Notes under the pieces: generated by a model
What the model was told of the DNA's origin: nothing
Databases searched by the model: none
The model's input: the letters and a program-made list of their open reading frames with translations, nothing else
Part shown: positions 1-5,623 of the stretch, in pieces
How the letters are laid out: the number at the start of each line of letters is the position of its first letter
Position numbering within the stretch: position 1 is the stretch's first letter
NCBI GenBank assembly: GCA_003648225.1
Contig: QMOL01000211.1
Span: forward strand, 1 to 5,623
DNA: 5,623 bases
Reading direction: 5' to 3'
Origin: Chlamydiota bacterium
GTDB taxonomy: Bacteria; Auribacterota; UBA3054; B51-G9
Made by a program: the position numbers and the translations under genes

Positions 1-35
1 AAAACAAAAATTCCGGTATACGCGAGGCACTTGAG

Positions 36-75
36 CAAATCACAAATCACAAATCACAAATCACAAATCACAAAT
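36..75. repeat. CACAAAT heptanucleotide tandem repeat before hisS
   Basis: Five perfect head-to-tail copies of CACAAAT occupy 41-47, 48-54, 55-61, 62-68 and 69-75, preceded by a partial unit CAAAT at 36-40. The array ends 9 bases before the hisS ATG. Seven is not a multiple of three, so the array read as protein gives a 21-base periodic peptide (KSQITNH-like) in any frame, and no stop interrupts the hisS frame. It is therefore likely to be mistaken for coding sequence. Arrays of this kind usually lie between genes and vary in copy number by replication slippage; that is general knowledge, not something seen here. It occupies the place where a ribosome binding site for hisS would be expected. 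Confidence 0.93.
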
Positions 76-84
76 CTAATAATC

Positions 85-1338
85 ATGATAAAAGCTTTAA
101 GAGGAACTTACGATATTTTACCGCCGGAAACAACACTCTGGCAGAAAGTAGAACAAAAAACGCGGGAACTTTTCGCTTCATACGGTTACGGGGAGATCCG
201 TACGCCGATTTTCGAACGCACGGAACTTTTCACCCGTTCAATCGGTGAGGCAACTGATATTGTTGAAAAAGAAATGTACACTTTTCAGGACAGAAAAGGT
301 CGATCATGCTCATTGCGTCCTGAAGAGACAGCTTGTGTTGTGCGAGCGTGTCTTGAGCATAAACTTCTCAATCAACAGGGAAAGATTCATAAGTTTTTTT
401 ATATTGGACCAATGTTCAGATACGACCGTCCGCAAGCCGGCAGGCAAAGGCAGTTTAATCAGGTTGGTGTGGAATTGTTCGGCTCATACAGTCCGTTTGC
501 TGATGCGGAAGTCATTACGATGATGGTTCGATTTTTTGAATTGTTAGGATTAAAAAATGTCAGTGTAAATGTAAATTCGCTTGGCGATAAGGAGAGTGTT
601 GAGAATTATAAAGATGAATTAAAGAAATTTATTCAGCCGAAATTAGGGGATTTATGTCCGGATTGTAATCGTAGATTTGAAAAAAATATTCTTAGGTTGC
701 TTGATTGTAAAGTTCCGTCATGCAAAGAAGTTTTCAATTCACCGGAAATGCCGGTAATAACAAATTCTCTGAGCAATGTTTCACGTGAACATTATGAAAC
801 CGTTCTTTCCGCTCTGAAAGATGTTAATGTTAATTTTGTTGAAGAACCCGGTTTGGTCAGAGGACTTGATTATTATACGGAAACTATTTTTGAGATTACG
901 CATAATTCTATCGGAGCACAAGATGCGCTTGGCGGCGGTGGACGGTATAACAATCTTGTAAAAGAAATTGGCGGGCCGGCGACCGGCGCGGTAGGTTTCG
1001 CGATAGGAGTAGAGCGATTAATTCTCGTGTTAAAACAATTAGATATTCAGGCAGAAGATTGTAAAGATATAATTTATTTAGTTTCTTTTGATGAAGAAGC
1101 GATAAGAGAAAATCTTGTTTTTGCGGATGAACTTAGAAAAAAAGGTTTAACGGCAATTACAGGTTATCAAAAATTATCTGTTAAAGCTCAAATGCGGCAG
1201 GCGAATAATATTGGCGCGAAATTTGTTGTAATGCGCGGAGAAAATGAGCGAGCACAGGAATTTGTGAAAGTGAAGAATATGGAAAGTGGAGAAGAAAAGG
1301 TTGTTGCAGTGAAAGATTTAGCGCAAAATTTTGTTTAG
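85..1338 (+). CDS. hisS: Histidine--tRNA ligase (histidyl-tRNA synthetase)
   Basis: This cytoplasmic class II aminoacyl-tRNA synthetase charges tRNA-His with histidine using ATP. The 417-residue product aligns along its length with the bacterial family, which is usually about 410-430 residues. It opens with the typical KALRGTYDILPPE. Motif 1 lies around residues 42-67. Motif 2 runs from LRPEET (77-82) through FYIGPMFRYDRP (105-116), with the catalytic Arg112. The histidine-specific signatures are LVRGLDYY (257-264, Arg259) and GGGRYNNL (284-291). Motif 3 is AVGFAIGVERL (302-312). The insertion domain has four cysteines (191, 194, 208, 213), and residues from about 328 onward form the anticodon-binding domain. 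I chose ATG 85 because homologues begin here; the frame is open further upstream (TTG 31), but those 18 codons only translate the CACAAAT repeat. No Shine-Dalgarno is visible. One oddity is Glu81 where most family members have Gly in LRPEGT. The gene is convergent with the hydrolase gene downstream, and no clear terminator follows it. Confidence 0.97.
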   Translation: MIKALRGTYDILPPETTLWQKVEQKTRELFASYGYGEIRTPIFERTELFTRSIGEATDIVEKEMYTFQDRKGRSCSLRPEETACVVRACLEHKLLNQQGKIHKFFYIGPMFRYDRPQAGRQRQFNQVGVELFGSYSPFADAEVITMMVRFFELLGLKNVSVNVNSLGDKESVENYKDELKKFIQPKLGDLCPDCNRRFEKNILRLLDCKVPSCKEVFNSPEMPVITNSLSNVSREHYETVLSALKDVNVNFVEEPGLVRGLDYYTETIFEITHNSIGAQDALGGGGRYNNLVKEIGGPATGAVGFAIGVERLILVLKQLDIQAEDCKDIIYLVSFDEEAIRENLVFADELRKKGLTAITGYQKLSVKAQMRQANNIGAKFVVMRGENERAQEFVKVKNMESGEEKVVAVKDLAQNFV

Positions 1339-1339
1339 A

Positions 1340-1365
1340 CACGAATCGCACTAATTTACACAAAT
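1340..1365. repeat. Degenerate CAC-N-AAT direct repeat after hisS
   Basis: Immediately after the hisS stop come three spaced units: CACGAAT (1340-1346), CACTAAT (1349-1355) and CACAAAT (1359-1365), spaced 9 and 10 bases apart and followed by CACAC. The third is identical to the unit of the perfect array before hisS and lies in the same orientation. The spacers are short and AT-rich, so this looks like a decayed array or a related 9-12 base repeat. A chance occurrence in AT-rich DNA is possible but less likely given three units in a row. Confidence 0.55.
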
Positions 1366-1383
1366 TCATACACACTTGTCCAA

Positions 1384-1645
1384 AATAAATATTCCGATAG
1401 GCAATTTGAAAGCTCATCGGAGTAGAGTTGATATCGTGCATAACCAGTCGTCCCTTAAAAAGTCAAATTTTCGGCGATTATAAGGCGATAAAGCGAAAGC
1501 GTATTTCTTATACGCTGAACTGAAATCAACGCAGTAATCAACCAAATTTGGCTTTTACTTTTATAATTCCAAACCTCACGTTACCACGGGGCTATTTACC
1601 TTAAGTCTCTCCGAGGCTGGAATATCCTTTTCGAGCGTTCTATAA
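1384..1645. other. Structured non-coding region between convergent genes
   Basis: No plausible gene lies in this gap: the only open frame across its left end runs antisense into hisS and resembles no family. The gap contains several inverted repeats. These are TCCGAT/ATCGGA (1393-1398 with 1416-1421), a TTTCG/CGAAA pair (1469-1473 with 1494-1498) enclosing two GGCGAT copies, the 7-bp hairpin at 1498-1516, the palindrome CCAAATTTGG (1542-1551), a CCTC/GGGG pair with one wobble (1574-1577 with 1588-1591), and GTCTC-TCC-GAGGC (1605-1617). The local composition is less AT-rich than typical spacers. It could be a dispersed intergenic repeat, a remnant of a mobile element or an RNA gene. None can be assigned from one copy. 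No T-run follows any stem, so a standard terminator is not evident for either gene. Confidence 0.45.
1498..1516. other. Perfect 7-bp hairpin between hisS and the hydrolase gene
   Basis: The arms AGCGTAT (1498-1504) and ATACGCT (1510-1516) are exact reverse complements around a 5-base loop, TTCTT. On the + strand no T-run follows. On the - strand the stem is followed by TTCGCTTTATC, which is only weakly terminator-like and lies about 130 bases past the hydrolase stop. It is more likely part of the surrounding structured element than an independent terminator. Confidence 0.5.
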
Positions 1646-4600
1646 CTAATCATTAATGTTTCGCGCAAAAGTTGATTTATCGCCCATTGCGGCGGAATAA
1701 GGTCGTAAACAAAAAACAAACTCACAAGGCTGAGGAATGATTCTGTATTTTTCTAAAGTGTAGGGACCACAACTGTTTCCTCCTAATCCGGCTTGACGGT
1801 AGTCTAAACAAAGAACAATGTCATTTCTTCGTTTAAGGTCACATGGATGTCGCACGGCGGCCAACTCGTTATCGGTATAATACAAAGCGGAAAAAGAAAA
1901 TAACTGTGACGCGGTAATCATCAATCCTGTATTTTTATTATCAGTAAAGCAAACCCAGCGAGTGTCTTCATGATTCCCATTTGCCTGCGGCTTTATATAA
2001 GGAACAAACAAATCATCTACAGACCTATTATAAAGATCAATATCAGCGCTTGATTTTCTATCGGAATAATTTTCATAAGGGCCTCTGCCAAACCAACTTA
2101 TCTGGTTCAATTTTTCAGGTAAAAACATACGAACGCCGATTCTGGGTAAATCGGGGAAATGGCCGTGGGGGTTTATTTTATTATTAACAATAATATCTCC
2201 ACTACCCAAAACATTCCAAGTTATTTCCTGCATAAAATACGAGTCATTCTTACCGGAATACTTTATCAGACTTTTAATTATAACGGAATTATTTTTCTTG
2301 GATGAAATTTTCAATGATTGAACTTCACGTTTTAAATTATTCAATTTAAATTTCAACCATTTTTTGTTGATATGCACGTCATTATCAACAGGAGCGCGAT
2401 AAACATTTAAAAGAGGACCGTTAATTTGTTCGTTTGTTGATTTAGAAATAATCGTATTTTTGTTAAACACATATTTATCAATGGTTCCACTCTTTTTACT
2501 AAATGAAACAAGAAAATCATTACCGCGAGCAATAATATAACCATCATTTTTCTCAACGTTAATTTCTTTCATTTCAGCGGTTTTAATAACCGGAGTATCA
2601 GGGGTTTTGTATGGCATTTTAAATTGCTGCCAAGCGATTTCATGCCCTTTTTTGGACCATAAATTATCTTCTTTTGTAACTAAAGCAACACGCAGCCAGT
2701 ATTCAGCGCCGGCTTTAAGCTTGACATTTTCGATAGGGAGTAAAATTGTTGATTTTTTGTCCGGCGAAGTGTCCGGAACATTAAGTTTTCCCTTTTGGAT
2801 TAATTTACCATCTTCTTTTAAAGTCCATTTAACGGCAAATCTATTTAAATTAATAAAGTCGTATTTATTTTTTAAAATTATTTTATTTATGTTTTTTGAA
2901 TTCTGAATAAAATCGACATACTGATAAACTTTTTTAACTTCCCGGAGTTTTGAAGATATGCTCCTGTCGGGCGGAACGAGCCCGTTAATGCAAAAATTCA
3001 TATCGTTTGGCCGGTCGCCAAAGTCGCCGCCATACGCCCAATATTCTCCTTTTCTCAAAGGTGCCAAAGGTTTTGGTTTGTAATTAATTCCAGTGCTTGG
3101 ATTACCTGTCGAAGTACTTTTACGCAATCCCTGATCAACCCAGTCCCAAATGCATCCGCCGATTAATCGGTCATATTTTTCAATAGCATCCCAGTATTCC
3201 TGAAGATTACCAACGGCGTTGCCCATCGCGTGAGCATATTCACACATAATAAACGGTTTATCTGATTTTTTTTCTCCTTCATTTATTAAATTCTGTACGG
3301 AAGGATACATAACACTATCAATATCCGCAACGGAGTTCATACGTTCGTAATGAATAAAACGTGAAGAATCCAGTTCCTTTATTTTCTTCGAACATGCTTG
3401 GAAATTAATACCAGGACCGGCTTCGTTACCAAGAGACCAGATAATAATTGAAGGATGATTTTTATCACGTTCAACCATAGAAACGACTCTGTCAATATGC
3501 GCTGCCTGCCAAGATATATTATGGCCGAGTGATTCTTTGCCATAGCCCATCCCATGTGATTCTATGTTTGCTTCATCGATAAGATATAACCCGTATTTAT
3601 CACATAATTTGTACCAGAGAGGTTGATTGGGATAATGGCTTGTTCGAACGGTGTTAATGTTAAAACGTTTCATCAATAAAATATCTTTGATCATAGAATC
3701 TTCAGTAATTGCCCGCCCGAGATCAGGATCAATTTCATGTTTGTTAACTCCTTTCAATAAAACCGATTTGCCATTTATCAGGAGCTTACCGTTTTTAATT
3801 TCAACTTTACGAAAGCCGAATTCAGTTTGTTCAATTTCCAGAACTTCATTTTTTGAGTTTTTTAAAGTTAAAAGAACAGTATAGAGAAAGGGAGTTTCCG
3901 CGGTCCATTTTTTCGGATTTTTTATTTTTGCCTTCAACTTTATTTCTTTTTTCTGATTGCCGTTTAATTGGAATTTTGTTGTAGCCAAAGCATTTTTTTC
4001 TATCGGTTTATTTTTATCAAATAGGGTAACATCAAGAGTATAATCATTTATTTCTTTTGAAGAATAATTTTGAATCTTAGCGTTAACTTTCAGCAGCGCA
4101 TCTTTATAATTTTCATCAATATCACAAGAAACAGAAAAGTCCCAAAGATGCACTTTCGGCGTGGAATAAATGTAAACATCACGATGAATTCCTGATAACC
4201 TCCAGAAATCCTGATCTTCAAGATAACTACCATCCGACCAGCGATAAACCTCCACTGCGAGAATATTTTCCCCTGATTTAACAAATGACGTAATATCGAA
4301 TTCCGCGGGTGTCATGCTCCCTTGGCTATAGCCCACCTTTTTTCCGTTAACCCAAAGATAAAACGCGCTTTGTACACCGTCAAAATGAATGATGATCTGT
4401 CTTTCATTCCAATTTTCCGGAACTATAAAAATAGTGCGATAGGAACCAACGGGATTTCGCGCGGCATAAGCAGTCCAGCTTTTATCCGGAATGTCCATAA
4501 CTTTCGGCGGATTTTTTTTAAAAGGATAAGTGACGTTGCTGTATAGGGGAGTGCCGTAGCCATGCAGTTGCCAGTTAGAAGGCACGGGGATTGAATTCCA

Positions 4601-4882
4601 ATTAGTGTCATCGAAATTTTTTTCGTAAAATTTAACAGGTCTTTCATTAGGATTTTTTGCCCAATGAAATTTCCAGTTGCCATTTAGCGATTTATAAAAA
4701 GCGGAAGATTTGATGTTATCCTTCAACGAGTTTTCTTTGCTTAAATAAGGCATTAAAGTACAGTGTGCCGGAAGTTTATTACGTCCGAAAACCATTGGAT
4801 TTTCCCAGTCGTTAATTTTTCCGCTTGCCGAAAGAGCGGCTGCCAAATAAAGAGTATTCATAATAATTTGTAATTTGTTCAT
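1646..4882 (-). CDS. lacZ: Beta-galactosidase, LacZ type (GH2), probably exported
   Basis: This retaining glycoside hydrolase of family 2 is expected to release terminal beta-galactose. It has 1078 residues; E. coli LacZ has 1023. In order it shows a probable signal peptide (1-20, Lys3 then a hydrophobic stretch ending ALSAS), a jelly-roll sugar-binding domain (about 60-240), an Ig-like domain (about 242-358), the TIM barrel (about 360-650), a second Ig-like domain (about 660-755) and the large C-terminal beta-sandwich (about 785-1060). The acid/base is Glu487 in WSLGNE and the nucleophile Glu548 in MCEYAHAMGN. Equivalents of LacZ Asn102, Asp201, His357, His391, Glu416, His418, His540, Trp568, Phe601 and Asn604 are Asn116, Asp217, His382, His416, Glu441, His443, His551, Trp579, Phe630 and Asn633. 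Oddities are an extra segment at about 591-612 and Cys1038 where LacZ has Trp999. I chose ATG 4882 over Met8 because it supplies the positive n-region. There is no Shine-Dalgarno. Its natural substrate may be a galactose-containing polysaccharide or glycan rather than lactose; that is inference. Confidence 0.95.
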   Translation of the reverse strand: MNKLQIIMNTLYLAAALSASGKINDWENPMVFGRNKLPAHCTLMPYLSKENSLKDNIKSSAFYKSLNGNWKFHWAKNPNERPVKFYEKNFDDTNWNSIPVPSNWQLHGYGTPLYSNVTYPFKKNPPKVMDIPDKSWTAYAARNPVGSYRTIFIVPENWNERQIIIHFDGVQSAFYLWVNGKKVGYSQGSMTPAEFDITSFVKSGENILAVEVYRWSDGSYLEDQDFWRLSGIHRDVYIYSTPKVHLWDFSVSCDIDENYKDALLKVNAKIQNYSSKEINDYTLDVTLFDKNKPIEKNALATTKFQLNGNQKKEIKLKAKIKNPKKWTAETPFLYTVLLTLKNSKNEVLEIEQTEFGFRKVEIKNGKLLINGKSVLLKGVNKHEIDPDLGRAITEDSMIKDILLMKRFNINTVRTSHYPNQPLWYKLCDKYGLYLIDEANIESHGMGYGKESLGHNISWQAAHIDRVVSMVERDKNHPSIIIWSLGNEAGPGINFQACSKKIKELDSSRFIHYERMNSVADIDSVMYPSVQNLINEGEKKSDKPFIMCEYAHAMGNAVGNLQEYWDAIEKYDRLIGGCIWDWVDQGLRKSTSTGNPSTGINYKPKPLAPLRKGEYWAYGGDFGDRPNDMNFCINGLVPPDRSISSKLREVKKVYQYVDFIQNSKNINKIILKNKYDFINLNRFAVKWTLKEDGKLIQKGKLNVPDTSPDKKSTILLPIENVKLKAGAEYWLRVALVTKEDNLWSKKGHEIAWQQFKMPYKTPDTPVIKTAEMKEINVEKNDGYIIARGNDFLVSFSKKSGTIDKYVFNKNTIISKSTNEQINGPLLNVYRAPVDNDVHINKKWLKFKLNNLKREVQSLKISSKKNNSVIIKSLIKYSGKNDSYFMQEITWNVLGSGDIIVNNKINPHGHFPDLPRIGVRMFLPEKLNQISWFGRGPYENYSDRKSSADIDLYNRSVDDLFVPYIKPQANGNHEDTRWVCFTDNKNTGLMITASQLFSFSALYYTDNELAAVRHPCDLKRRNDIVLCLDYRQAGLGGNSCGPYTLEKYRIIPQPCEFVFCLRPYSAAMGDKSTFARNIND
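3047..3115 (-). repeat. In-frame repeat-like insertion within the hydrolase gene
   Basis: This stretch encodes about residues 590-612, between WDWVDQGLRK and EYWAYGGDFGD. From memory of family members, including E. coli LacZ, these two conserved blocks are normally joined by only about 6-8 residues. The extra peptide contains KPLAPLRKG. The DNA underneath holds a small perfect hairpin (CCTTT-TCTC-AAAGG, 3048-3061 on the + strand) beside another CCAAAGG (3064-3070). Such sequence is characteristic of short palindromic intergenic repeats that occasionally sit inside genes without breaking the frame. The frame is intact and all flanking catalytic residues are present, so the enzyme is probably still functional. 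A natural long loop of this subfamily is the alternative. Confidence 0.45.
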
Positions 4883-4981
4883 TTTTTCAAGATTTTTTTA
4901 ATTAATGATTGATCAAAAATATGTTTGCAGCTTTCAAAAGGCCGAACATGAATAGCCCAAAGTCATCGGTTCATCCGGATA
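4883..4981 (-). promoter_or_regulatory. AT-rich leader of the hydrolase gene
   Basis: These 99 bases separate the stop of the upstream co-oriented gene from the hydrolase start. The half nearest the start is very AT-rich and contains two 8-base palindromes, TTAATTAA (4898-4905) and TTGATCAA (4909-4916). No purine-rich Shine-Dalgarno precedes the ATG: the sequence just before it reads AAATCTTGAAAA. No convincing promoter hexamers with proper spacing and no T-run terminator for the upstream gene are visible. The hydrolase could therefore be read from the upstream promoter as a second gene, or from a promoter type I cannot recognise here. Confidence 0.3.
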
Positions 4982-5623
4982 TTATTTTGCTGCCGGTCTA
5001 ATCGTTTTCCAAAACCGAATATTTCCTGAAGGGAAAATGGCTTTAATTGTTAGCACATCTTTTTCTTTTTTCCCTGAAGGAGAAGGAGCAATGTAAAGCT
5101 TAGCTGAATTACCGCTAAAATCAGCATAAATAGGAGAAGCATTGCCATTTGGCGGCCATTGCCATCGCCAGCCCAATCCTGTAATTTCAATAAAAACAGG
5201 TTTATCGTACAAAAGGTAATCCTTAATGAAAATTACCCAGTCCGGTTTTTCGTCTGAACCGTCTTTTAATGAAAGCCCGACAAAATCCGATCCACTGTTT
5301 TCAAGCCATTGTCCCGCCTGTGACCATTCTTTTCCGTCGGCAAGAGCGGTCCACTGAACGATAGTTCCGTCATTGAAGAAGGCTTGAACATCAAACTGAG
5401 CTCCCGGAATGACGAATTTTGGATTTATATATAAAATAGAAGAATCATCATAATTTTCAACAGTCATAGATTTTGTTTTATTAATATCTTCATCTGATTC
5501 CCGAGGATACATCCAAGTGATGTTTTTATTATTAACTTTCCAAAGGAATGGTTTTTGAGTTTTCAGATTTTCATGTTTGACTTCTATGCCCCATTGATTA
5601 ACAGAATTAGTAGTTTTATTAAA
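4982..5623 (-). CDS. Unrecognised protein, C-terminal part (5' end outside window)
   Basis: The frame is open from the window edge to a TAA at 4982, giving 213 residues of a C-terminal fragment. An internal Met at base 5512 is unlikely to be the start: the 37 codons before it look like protein (WGIEVKHENL, KPFLWKVNN) and have no stop. I recognise no family. The fragment is rich in aromatic residues and in alternating hydrophobic/polar stretches (VFIEITGLGWRWQW, KLYIAPSPSG, VLTIKAIFPSGNIRFWKTI), which suggests beta-strands of a beta-sandwich domain. It has no membrane segment, few cysteines and no obvious catalytic motif. It lies about 100 bases upstream of the GH2 gene in the same direction, so it may be another protein of a carbohydrate locus, for example the carbohydrate-binding or accessory tail of a larger exported protein. 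That role is a guess from neighbourhood only. Confidence 0.8.
   Translation of the reverse strand, partial: FNKTTNSVNQWGIEVKHENLKTQKPFLWKVNNKNITWMYPRESDEDINKTKSMTVENYDDSSILYINPKFVIPGAQFDVQAFFNDGTIVQWTALADGKEWSQAGQWLENSGSDFVGLSLKDGSDEKPDWVIFIKDYLLYDKPVFIEITGLGWRWQWPPNGNASPIYADFSGNSAKLYIAPSPSGKKEKDVLTIKAIFPSGNIRFWKTIRPAAK

Noticed and set aside
1..34. Possible C-terminal tail of an upstream gene (a frame ending at TGA 32-34, or one reading NSGIREALEQ).
   Set aside because: Only about 11 codons are available in either frame, too few to tell coding from chance.
36..75. CACAAAT array considered as a CRISPR or an iteron origin.
   Set aside because: Units are 7 bases with no spacers, and no cas or replication initiator gene is nearby.
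1181..1441. 86-codon open frame on the - strand across the end of hisS.
   Set aside because: Most of it is antisense to the conserved anticodon-binding domain of hisS; the product resembles no family, and only its first part lies in the intergenic element.
2607..2906. Open frame on the + strand inside the hydrolase gene (likewise those at 1981-2187, 3651-3884 and 4322-4546).
   Set aside because: All are antisense to conserved hydrolase sequence and show no family resemblance.
4423..4683. Open frame on the - strand overlapping the hydrolase N-terminal domain in another frame (likewise 4090-4284).
   Set aside because: The hydrolase frame here encodes the conserved sugar-binding domain without interruption; the alternative frame is a by-product, not a sign of frameshift.
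4914..4938. Bacteroidota-type promoter before the hydrolase: TATTTTTG (4914-4921 on the - strand) matches TAnnTTTG, with TTTG at 4935-4938.
   Set aside because: The gap between the two boxes is 13 bases, well short of the roughly 19-21 expected, and AT-rich DNA gives such matches by chance.
4973..4980. Palindrome ATCCGGAT just past the stop of the right-hand gene, as a terminator.
   Set aside because: The palindrome has no loop and no T-run after it, so it is not a credible intrinsic terminator.

Overview
This AT-rich window comes from a bacterium. It holds two complete genes and one cut-off gene in a convergent layout: hisS on the + strand (85-1338), then a long LacZ-type glycoside hydrolase family 2 beta-galactosidase on the - strand (1646-4882), and upstream of that, on the same strand, the 3' end of an unrecognised gene that runs off the right edge (4982-5623). 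Neither complete gene has a clear Shine-Dalgarno sequence. The beta-galactosidase carries a probable N-terminal export signal. Short CACAAAT-type repeats sit between genes. Together these suggest an uncultured polysaccharide-degrading lineage of the Planctomycetota/PVC or Bacteroidota/FCB type. This placement is inference and the phylum cannot be fixed from the window alone.

Region by region: bases 1-84 carry five perfect tandem CACAAAT units just before the hisS start. The repeat is in frame with hisS, so a start at TTG 31 would create a false, repeat-encoded N-terminus. HisS (417 aa from ATG 85) has all three class II motifs, both histidine signatures and the anticodon-binding domain. The 307 bases between hisS and the hydrolase gene (1339-1645) hold a decayed CAC-N-AAT repeat followed by a non-coding, hairpin-rich stretch that looks like a dispersed repeat or a remnant RNA or mobile element. 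The hydrolase (1078 aa) keeps both catalytic glutamates and almost all galactose-pocket residues. It differs from E. coli LacZ in two ways: an extra segment of about 22 residues in the catalytic domain that resembles a translated intergenic repeat, and a Cys in place of the acceptor-site Trp999.

How the genes work together: hisS is a translation housekeeping gene with no visible link to the others. The hydrolase and the cut-off gene are co-oriented, about 100 bases apart, and could belong to one carbohydrate-use locus, but only orientation and spacing support this. I see no CRISPR array, tRNA, rRNA, transposase, phage gene or defence system. The most unusual signals are the repeats around hisS, the structured intergenic segment and the in-frame insertion in the hydrolase.
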